From Rallus limicola (lineage: Eukaryota > Chordata > Aves > Gruiformes > Rallidae), in NCBI GenBank assembly GCA_022605955.1, contig JAKCOZ010000101.1, positions 620,001 to 684,000 of the forward strand: a stretch of DNA of 64,000 nt, given 5' to 3'. Under the pieces are notes generated by a model that was given only the letters and a program-made list of their open reading frames with translations, made no database searches and was not told the DNA's origin. The stretch's first letter is position 1, and the number at the start of each line of letters is the position of its first letter. Positions 55,992 through 64,000 of this stretch are shown one piece after another. Made by a program: the position numbers and the translations under genes.

Positions 55992-57773
55992 ATGCCTTTC
56001 AGGCCTAGCTTCTATACTTTGGGAGTTATTGCTGGACGTTTAGCATGTTTTGAACTGCAGTCTGCTAGGGCCGAGAAAAGCACCGTAGGAGGTTCCAGGC
56101 ATGTTCCCTCTTTCCAGGGAAAGGAAAAGGCTGAGAGCCAAAGTGACAGGGTCTGCTCGTGTGTCCTGTTTGGAGGTTTCAGACAAGCTATGCCTTTCAG
56201 GCCTAGCTTCTTTACTTTGGGAGTTATTGCTGGACGTTTAGCATGTTTTCAACTGCAGTCTGCTAGGGCCGAGAAAAGCACCGTAGGAGGTTCCAGGCAT
56301 GTTCCCTCTTTCCAGGCAAAGGAAAAGGCTGAGAGCCAAAGTGACAGGGTCTGCTCGTGTGTCCTGTTAGGAGGTTTCAGACAAGCTATGCCTTTCAGGC
56401 CTAGCTTCTTTACTTTGGGAGTTATTGCTGGACATTTAGCATGTTTTGAACTGCAGTCTGCTAGGCCCGAGAAAAGCACCGTAGGAGGTTCCAGGCATGT
56501 TCCCTCTTTCCAGGCAAAGGAAAAGGCTGAGAGCCAAAGTGACAGGGTCTGCTCGTGTGTCCTGTTAGGAGGTTTCAGACAAGCTATGCCTTTCAGGCCT
56601 AGCTTCTTTACTTTGGGAGTTATTGCTGGACGTTTAGCATGTTTTGAACTGCAGTCTGCTAGGGCCGAGAAAAGCACCGTAGGAGGTTCCAGGCATGTTC
56701 CCTCTTTCCAGGCAAAGGAAAAGGCTGAGAGCCAAAGTGACAGGGTCTGCTCGTGTGTCCTGTTAGGAGGTTTCAGACAAGCTATGCCTTTCAGGCCTAG
56801 CTTCTTTACTTTGGGAGTTATTGCTGGACGTTTAGCATGTTTTGAACTGCAGTCTGCTAGGGCCGAGAAAAGCACCGTAGGAGGTTCCAGGCATGTTCCC
56901 TCTTTCCAGGCAAAGGAAAAGGCTGAGAGCCAAAGTGACAGGTGCTGCTCATGTGTCCTGTTAGGAGGTTTCAGACAAGCTATGCCTTTCAGGCCTAGCT
57001 TCTTTACTTTGGGAGTTATTGCTGGACGTTTAGCATGTTTTGAACTGCAGTCTGCTAGGGCCGAGAAAAGCACCGTAGGAGGTTCCAGGCATGTTCCCTC
57101 TTTCCAGGCAAAGGAAAAGGCTGAGAGCCAAAGTGACAGGGTCTGCTCGGGTGTCCTGTTAGGAGGTTTCAGACAAGCTATGCCTTTCAGGCCTAGCTTC
57201 TTTACTTTGGGAGTTATTGCTGGACGTTTAGCATGTTTTGAACTGCAGTCTGCTAGGGCCGAGAAAAGCACCGTAGGAGGTTCCAGGCATGTTCCCTCTT
57301 TCCAGGCAAAGGAAAAGGCTGAGAGCCAAAGTGACAGGGTCTGCTCGTGTGTCCTGTTAGGAGGTTTCAGTCAAGCTATGCCTTTCAGGCCTAGCTTCTT
57401 TACTTTGGGAGTTATTGCTGGACGTTTAGCATGTTTTGAACTGCAGTCTGCTAGGGCCGAGAAAAGCACCGTAGGAGGTTCCAGGCATGTTCCCTCTTTT
57501 CTAGCAAAGGAAAAAGCTGAGAGCCAAAGTGACAGGGTTTGCTCGTGTGTCCTGTTAGGAGGTTTCAGACAAGCTATGCCTTTCAGGCCTAGCTTCTTTA
57601 CTTTGGGAGTTATTGCTGGACATTTAGCATGTTTTGAACTGCAGTCTGCTAGGGCCGAGAAAAGCACCGTAGGAGGTTCCAGGCATGTTCCCTCTTTCCA
57701 GGCAAAGGAAAAGGCTGAGAGCCAAAGTGACAGTGTCTGCTCATGTGTCCTGTTAGGAGGTTTCAGACAAGCT
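55992..57773 (+). repeat. Same string, copy 2 in block 21, with insertion
   Basis: Same order as copy 1 but with a p47A/p79C monomer and a plain monomer inserted after the second position (nine monomers in all). Confidence 0.82.
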
Positions 57774-58565
57774 ATGCCTTTCAGGCCTAGCTTCTTTACT
57801 TTGGGAGTTATTGCTGGACGTTTAGCATGTTTTGAACTGCAGTCTGCTAGGGCCGAGAAAAGCACCGTAGGAGGTTCCAGGCATGTTCCCTCTTTCCAGG
57901 CAAAGGAAAAGGCTGAGAGCCAAAGTGACAGGGTCTGCTCGTGTGTCCTGTTAGGAGCTTTCAGACAAGCTATGCCTTTCAGGCCTAGCTTCTTTACTTT
58001 GGGAGTTATTGCTGGACGTTTAGCATGTTTTGAACTGCAGTCTGCTAGGGCCGAGAAAAGCACCGTAGGAGGTTCCAGGCATGTTCCCTCTTTCCAGGCA
58101 AAGGAAAAGGCTGAGAGCCAAAGTGACAGGGTCTGCTCGGGTGTCCTGTTAGGAGGTTTCCGACAAGCTATGCCTTTCAGGCCTAGCTTCTTTACTTTGG
58201 GAGTTATTGCTGGACGTTTAGCATGTTTTGAACTGCAGTCTGCTAGGGCCGAGAAAAGCACCGTAGGAGGTTCCAGGCATGTTCCCTCTTTCCAGGCAAA
58301 GGAAAAGGCTGAGAACCAAAGTGACAGGGGCTGCTCGTGTGTCATGTTAGGAGGTTTCAGACAAGCTATGCCTTTCAGGCCTAACTTCTTTACTTTGGGA
58401 GTTATTGCTGGACGTTTAGCATGTTTTGAATTGCAGTCTGCTAGTGCCGAGAAAAGCACCGTAGGAGGTTCCAGGCATGTTCCCTCTTTCCAGGCAAAGG
58501 AAAAGGCTGAGAGCCAAAGTGACAGGGTCTGCTCGTGTGTCCTCTTAGGAGGTTTCAGACAAGCT

Positions 58566-58612
58566 ATGCATTTCAGGCCTAGCTTGTCTGAAACCTCCTA
58601 ACAGGACAAGCT
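58566..58612. repeat. Junction 21, atgcattt variant
   Basis: Palindrome 58538-58608 with one arm mismatch at p177; it carries atgcatttc like junctions 19 and 22. Confidence 0.95.
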
Positions 58613-59602
58613 ATGCCTTTCATGCCTAGCTTCTTTACTTTGGGAGTTATTGCTGGACGTTTAGCATGTTTTGAACTGCAGTCTGCTAGGGCCGAGAAAA
58701 GCACCGTAGGAGGTTCCAGGCATGTTCCCTCTTTCCAGGCAAAGGAAAAGGCTGAGAACCAAAGTGACAGGGGCTGCTCGTGTGTCATGTTAGGAGGTTT
58801 CAGACAAGCTATGCCTTTCAGGCCTAGCTTCTTTACTTTGGGAGTTATTGCTGGACGTTTAGCATGTTTTGAACTGCAGTCTGCTAGGGCCGAGAAAAGC
58901 ACCGTAGGAGGTTCCAGGCATGTTCCCTCTTTCCTAGCAAAGGAAAAAGCTGAGAGCCAAAGTGACAGGGTTTGCTCGTGTGTCCTGTTAGGAGGTTTCA
59001 GACAAGCTATGCCTTTCAGGCCTAGCTTCTTTACTTTGGGAGTTATTGCTGGACATTTAGCATGTTTTGAACTGCAGTCTGCTAGGGCCGAGAAAAGCAC
59101 CGTAGGAGGTTCCAGGCATGTTCCCTCTTTCCAGGCAAAGGAAAAGGCTGAGAGCCAAAGTGACAGGGTCTGCTCGGGTGTCCTGTTAGGAGGTTTCCGA
59201 CAAGCTATGCCTTTCAGGCCTAGCTTCTTTACTTTGGGAGTTATTGCTGGACGTTTAGCATGTTTTGAACTGCAGTCTGCTAGGGCCGAGAAAAGCACCG
59301 TAGGAGGTTCCAGGCATGTTCCCTCTTTCCAGGCAAAGGAAAAGGCTGAGAACCAAAGTGACAGGGGCTGCTCGTGTGTCATGTTAGGAGGTTTCAGACA
59401 AGCTATGCCTTTCAGGCCTAACTTCTTTACTTTGGGAGTTATTGCTGGACGTTTAGCATGTTTTGAATTGCAGTCTGCTAGTGCCGAGAAAAGCACCGTA
59501 GGAGGTTCCAGGCATGTTCCCTCTTTCCAGGCAAAGGAAAAGGCTGAGAGCCAAAGTGACAGGGTCTGCTCGTGTGTCCTCTTAGGAGGTTTCAGACAAG
59601 CT
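58613..59602 (+). repeat. Block 22: 5 monomers
   Basis: Order: p146A/p161G/p175A opener, p125T/p126A, p47A/p169G, p146A/p161G/p175A, p17A end type. It is a short version of the block 23 opening: block 23 monomers 1-3 and 6-7 follow the same path with three more monomers in the middle. Confidence 0.95.
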
Positions 59603-59649
59603 ATGCATTTCAGGCCTAGCTTGTCTGAAACCTCCTAACAGGACAAGCT
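59603..59649. repeat. Junction 22, last junction
   Basis: Identical in type to junction 21 (atgcatttc, p177C). Confidence 0.95.
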
Positions 59650-62600
59650 ATGCCTTTCATGCCTAGCTTCTTTACTTTGGGAGTTATTGCTGGACGTTTA
59701 GCATGTTTTGAACTGCAGTCTGCTAGGGCCGAGAAAAGCACCGTAGGAGGTTCCAGGCATGTTCCCTCTTTCCAGGCAAAGGAAAAGGCTGAGAACCAAA
59801 GTGACAGGGGCTGCTCGTGTGTCATGTTAGGAGGTTTCAGACAAGCTATGCCTTTCAGGCCTAGCTTCTTTACTTTGGGAGTTATTGCTGGACGTTTAGC
59901 ATGTTTTGAACTGCAGTCTGCTAGGGCCGAGAAAAGCACCGTAGGAGGTTCCAGGCATGTTCCCTCTTTCCTAGCAAAGGAAAAAGCTGAGAGCCAAAGT
60001 GACAGGGTTTGCTCGTGTGTCCTGTTAGGAGGTTTCAGACAAGCTATGCCTTTCAGGCCTAGCTTCTTTACTTTGGGAGTTATTGCTGGACATTTAGCAT
60101 GTTTTGAACTGCAGTCTGCTAGGGCCGAGAAAAGCACCGTAGGAGGTTCCAGGCATGTTCCCTCTTTCCAGGCAAAGGAAAAGGCTGAGAGCCAAAGTGA
60201 CAGGTGCTGCTCATGTGTCCTGTTAGGAGGTTTCAGACAAGCTATGCCTTTCAGGCCTAGCTTCTTTACTTTGGGAGTTATTGCTGGACGTTTAGCATGT
60301 TTTGAACTGCAGTCTGCTAGGGCCGAGAAAAGCACCGTAGGAGGTTCCAGGCATGTTCCCTCTTTCCAGGCAAAGGAAAAGGCTGAGAGCCAAAGTGACA
60401 GGGTCTGCTCGGGTGTCCTGTTAGGAGGTTTCAGACAAGCTATGCCTTTCAGGCCTAGCTTCTTTACTTTGGGAGTTATTGCTGGACGTTTAGCATGTTT
60501 TGAACTGCAGTCTGCTAGGGCCGAGAAAAGCACCGTAGGAGGTTCCAGGCATGTTCCCTCTTTCCAGGCAAAGGAAAAGGCTGAGAGCCAAAGTGACAGG
60601 GTCTGCTCGGGTGTCCTGTTAGGAGGTTTCCGACAAGCTATGCCTTTCAGGCCTAGCTTCTTTACTTTGGGAGTTATTGCTGGACGTTTAGCATGTTTTG
60701 AACTGCAGTCTGCTAGGGCCGAGAAAAGCACCGTAGGAGGTTCCAGGCATGTTCCCTCTTTCCAGGCAAAGGAAAAGGCTGAGAACCAAAGTGACAGGGG
60801 CTGCTCGTGTGTCCTGTTAGGAGGTTTCAGACAAGCTATGCCTTTCAGGCCTAACTTCTTTACTTTGGGAGTTATTGCTGGACGTTTAGCATGTTTTGAA
60901 TTGCAGTCTGCTAGTGCCGAGAAAAGCACCGTAGGAGGTTCCAGGCATGTTCCCTCTTTCCAGGCAAAGGAAAAGGCTGAGAGCCAAAGTGACAGGGTCT
61001 GCTCGTGTGTCCTCTTAGGAGGTTTCAGACAAGCTATGCCTTTCAGGCCTAGCTTCTTTACTTTGGGAGTTATTGCTGGACATTTAGCATGTTTTGAACT
61101 GCAGTCTGCTAGGGCCGAGAAAAGCACCGTAGGAGGTTCCAGGCATGTTCCCTCTTTCCAGGCAAAGGAAAAGGCTGAGAGCCAAAGTGACAGGGGCTGC
61201 TCGTGTGTCCTGTTAGGAGGTTTCAGACAAGCTATGCCTTTCAGGCCTAGCTTCTTTACTTTGGGAGTTATTGCTGGACGTTTAGCATGTTTTGAACTGC
61301 AGTCTGCTAGGGCCGAGAAAAACACCGTAGGAGGTTCCAGGCATGTTCCCTCTTTCCAGGCAAAGGAAAAGGCTGAGAGCCAAAGTGACAGGGTCTGCTC
61401 GTGTGTCCTGTTAGGAGGTTTCAGACAAGCTATGCCTTTCAGGCCTAGCTTCTTTACTTTGGGAGTTATTGCTGGACGTTTAGCATGTTTTGAACTGCAG
61501 TCTGCTAGGGCCGAGAAAAGCACCGTAGGAGGTTCCAGGCATGTTCCCTCTTTCCAGGCAAAGGAAAAGGCTGAGAGCCAAAGTGACAGGTGCTGCTCAT
61601 GTGTCCTGTTAGGAGGTTTCAGACAAGCTATGCCTTTCAGGCCTAGCTTCTTTACTTTGGGAGTTATTGCTGGACGTTTAGCATGTTTTGAGCTGCAGTC
61701 TGCTAGGGCCGAGAAAAGCACCGTAGGAGGTTCCAGGCATGTTCCCTCTTTCCAAGCAAAGGAAAAAGCTGAGAGCCAAAGTGAAAGGGTTTGCTCGTGT
61801 GTCCTGTTAGGAGGTTTCAGACAAGCTATGCCTTTCAGGCCTAGCTTCTTTACTTTGGGAGTTATTGCTGGACGTTTAGCATGTTTTGAATTGCAGTCTG
61901 CTAGGGCCGAGAAAAGCTCCGTAGGAGGTTCCAGGCATGTTCCCTCTTTCCAGGCAAAGGAAAAGGCTGAGAGCCAAAGTGACAGGGTCTGCTCATGTGT
62001 CCTGTTAGGAGGTTTCAGACAAGCTATGCCTTTCAGGCCTAGCTTCTTTACTTTGGGAGTTATTGCTGGACGTTTAGCATGTTTTGAGCTGCAGTCTGCT
62101 AGGGCCGAGAAAAGCACCGTAGGAGGTTCCAGGCATGTTCCCTCTTTCCAAGCAAAGGAAAAAGCTGAGAGCCAAAGTGAAAGGGTTTGCTCGTGTGTCC
62201 TGTTAGGAGGTTTCAGACAAGCTATGCCTTTCAGGCCTAGCTTCTTTACTTTGGGAGTTATTGCTGGACGTTTAGCATGTTTTGAACTGCAGTCTGCTAG
62301 GGCCGAGAAAAGCACCGTAGGAGGTTCCAGGCATGTTCCCTCTTTCCAGGCAAAGGAAAAGGCTGAGAGCCAAAGTGACAGGGTCTGCTCGTGTGTCCTG
62401 TTAGGAGGTTTCAGACAAGCTATGCCTTTCAGGCCTAGCTTCTTTACTTTGGGAGTTATTGCTGGACATTTAGCATGTTTTGAACTGCAGTCTGCTAGGC
62501 CCGAGAAAAGCACCGTAGGAGGTTCCAGGCATGTTCCCTCTTTCCAGGCAAAGGAAAAGGCTGAGAGCCAAAGTGACAGGGGCTGCTCTTGTGTCCTGTT

Positions 62601-64000
62601 AGGAGGTTTCAGACAAGCTATGCCTTTCAGGCCTAGCTTCTTTACTTTGGGAGTTATTGCTGGACGTTTAGCATGTTTTGAACTGCAGTCTGCTAGGGCC
62701 GAGAAAAGCACCGTAGGAGGTTCCAGGCATGTTCCCTCTTTCCAGGCAAAGGAAAAGGCTGAGAGCCAAAGTGACAGGGTCTGCTCGTGTGTCCTGTTAG
62801 GAGGTTTCAGACAAGCTATGCCTTTCAGGCCTAGCTTCTTTACTTTGGGAGTTATTGCTGGACGTTTAGCATGTTTTGAACTGCAGTCTGCTAGGGCCGA
62901 GAAAAGCACCGTAGGAGGTTCCAGGCATGTTCCCTCTTTCCAGGCAAAGGAAAAGGCTGAGAGCCAAAGTGACAGGTGCTGCTCATGTGTCCTGTTAGGA
63001 GGTTTCAGACAAGCTATGCCTTTAAGGCCTAGCTTCTTTACTTTGGGAGTTATTGCTGGACGTTTAGCATGTTTTGAACTGCAGTCTGCTAGGGCCGAGA
63101 AAAGCACCGTAGGAGGTTCCAGGCATGTTCCCTCTTTCCAGGCAAAGGAAAAGGCTGAGAGCCAAAGTGACAGGGTCTGCTCGGGTGTCCTGTTACGAGG
63201 TTTCAGACAAGCTATGCCTTTCAGGCCTAGCTTCTTTACTTTGGGAGTTATTGCTGGACGTTTAGCATGTTTTGAACTGCAGTCTGCTAGGGCCGAGAAA
63301 AGCACCGTAGGAGGTTCCAGGCATGTTCCCTCTTTCCAGGCAAAGGAAAAGGCTGAGAGCCAAAGTGACAGGGTCTGCTCGTGTGTCCTGTTAGGAGGTT
63401 TCAGACAAGCTATGCCTTTCAGGCCTAGCTTCTTTACTTTGGGAGTTATTGCTGGACGTTTAGCATGTTTTGAACTGCAGTCTGCTAGGGCCGAGAAAAG
63501 CACCGTAGGAGGTTCCAGGCATGTTCCCTCTTTCCTAGCAAAGGAAAAAGCTGAGAGCCAAAGTGACAGGGTTTGCTCGTGTGTCCTGTTAGGAGGTTTC
63601 AGACAAGCTATGCCTTTCAGGCCTAGCTTCTTTACTTTGGGAGTTATTGCTGGACATTTAGCATGTTTTGAACTGCAGTCTGCTAGGGCCGAGAAAAGCA
63701 CCGTAGGAGGTTCCAGGCATGTTCCCTCTTTCCAGGCAAAGGAAAAGGCTGAGAGCCAAAGTGACAGTGTCTGCTCATGTGTCCTGTTAGGAGGTTTCAG
63801 ACAAGCTATGCCTTTCAGGCCTAGCTTCTTTACTTTGGGAGTTATTGCTGGACGTTTAGCATGTTTTGAATTGCAGTCTGCTAGGGCCGAGAAAAGCTCC
63901 GTAGGAGGTTCCAGGCATGTTCCCTCTTTCCAGGCAAAGGAAAAGGCTGAGAGCCAAAGTGACAGGGTCTGCTCATGTGTCCTGTTAGGAGGTTTCAGAC
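59650..64000 (+). repeat. Block 23: 21 full monomers plus one cut by the window end
   Basis: Monomer 7 (60838-61035) has the complete end set p17A, p64T, p78T and p177C but runs straight into a p47A monomer at 61036, so a block end lost its junction here. Monomers 11-13 are p156A and p91T types. Monomer 18 has ttacgagg. Monomers 20-21 are the linked p125T/p126A then p47A pair. The last monomer (63808-64000) lacks its final five bases. Confidence 0.95.

Larger units (their letters stand above)
52032..58565 (+). repeat. Block 21: 33 monomers, the longest block
   Basis: The block 19-like string occurs twice. It starts at monomer 5 (52824) and monomer 21 (55992), each preceded by the same tttcagaaaagc change (52811 and 55979, 3168 bp or 16 monomers apart). 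The second copy has two extra monomers, one with p47A and aggcccgag (p79C). Minus-strand frame breaks are caused by ttttcaactg near 56250 and cagtcaagc near 57371. The end is as in block 19 (p17A, p64T, p78T, p177C). Confidence 0.95.
1..64000 (+). repeat. 198-bp satellite array, about 318 monomers in 23 blocks
   Basis: The whole window is a head-to-tail array in a single orientation. Landmarks in the consensus monomer: AGGCCT (StuI) at p10-p15, CTGCAG (PstI) at p64-p69, and CpG at p46, p81, p93 and p167. Recurrent variable sites are p11, p43, p46/47, p63/64, p78, p91, p126, p146, p156, p160/161, p167-169, p175 and p177. Copies differ by only a few substitutions, and the phase is broken only by 47-bp junctions and one 1-nt deletion. 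No unique DNA, transposon, exon, promoter, terminator or RNA gene is visible anywhere. The repeat is seen directly. That it is eukaryotic heterochromatin (centromeric, pericentromeric or other) is inferred. I do not recognise the family name. Confidence 0.97.

Noticed and set aside
52032..58601. Very long + strand reading frames built of a 66-residue repeat, taken as a repeat-protein gene
   Set aside because: The opposite strand is equally open. Common variants change residues freely (for example p161 and p146), frames are broken at 8239, 16599, 23527 and 26745, and all frames end in junctions. No promoter, splice pattern, unique N- or C-terminus or known domain is present.
59616..63701. Minus-strand frames ending at every junction, taken as genes
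   Set aside because: Same reasons. They are the complement of the satellite, and their shared C-terminal residues are only the translated junction palindrome.
1..64000. CRISPR array
   Set aside because: CRISPR repeats are short with unique spacers. Here the whole 198-bp unit is conserved and there are no unique spacers.
1..64000. Centromeric CENP-B box
   Set aside because: The consensus contains no TTCG-type half with CGGG at the required spacing on either strand. The cggg seen in p169G variants lacks the partner half.
1..64000. Primate alpha satellite or telomeric repeat
   Set aside because: The monomer is 198 bp with 50% G+C and shows no resemblance that I recognise to the 171-bp AT-rich alpha unit or to TTAGGG-type repeats.
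1..64000. Assembly artefact from a looped short repeat
   Set aside because: Variants are ordered, linked and non-periodic, and block lengths differ, which a copied loop would not produce. Individual duplications such as 34722-37097 should still be confirmed in long reads.

Overview
The window is one uninterrupted satellite-DNA array. I find no gene, RNA gene, identifiable mobile element or unique sequence from base 1 to base 64000. The unit is a 198-bp monomer, 50% G+C (57 G and 42 C on the + strand), repeated head to tail about 318 times with only a few substitutions per copy. I number monomer positions p1-p198, with p1 the A of the recurring atgcctttcagg. I do not recognise the family. Arrays of this kind point to eukaryotic heterochromatin. 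The monomer has 4 CpG where about 12 are expected from its composition, and many variants are CpG to TpG or CpA changes, which suggests a CpG-methylating host such as a vertebrate or plant; the sequence does not settle which.

The array is punctuated. 22 short junctions of exactly 47 bp divide it into 23 blocks of 5, 11, 5, 13, 16, 10, 3, 7, 14, 18, 18, 21, 15, 5, 27, 7, 20, 18, 13, 12, 33, 5 and 22 (last one cut) monomers. Every interval between block starts equals n x 198 + 47, except one that is short by a single base (1-nt deletion near 8239). Each junction holds p1-p20 of a monomer, then a 22-bp inverted copy of p172-p193, then p194-p198. With the end of the preceding monomer it forms a palindrome of 29-bp arms around 13 nt that can pair further.

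Blocks have recognisable ends. The monomer after every junction has p11 changed to T, sometimes with p9G, p39A or p43C. The last monomer often carries p64T, p78T and p177C, or a second end type with p25C and p142A. These markers also occur where no junction is present, which records past fusions of blocks.

Layout: about 1-14 kb consists of short blocks arranged as short/long pairs (blocks 1-2, 3-4, 7-8), mostly with the p9G/p43C type of first monomer. About 14-24 kb contains a near-duplicate pair of 18-mer blocks (10 and 11). About 24-43 kb has long mixed blocks, including an internal 1188-bp duplication. About 43-64 kb is dominated by a repeated monomer string shared by blocks 19 and 21, and ends in block 23.

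Because 198 is divisible by 3, one frame on each strand is open through whole blocks and stops in the junctions. I judge these frames to be by-products of the repeat, not genes. The points of most interest are the palindromic junctions, the likely template-switch origin of the junction, and the fossil block ends.
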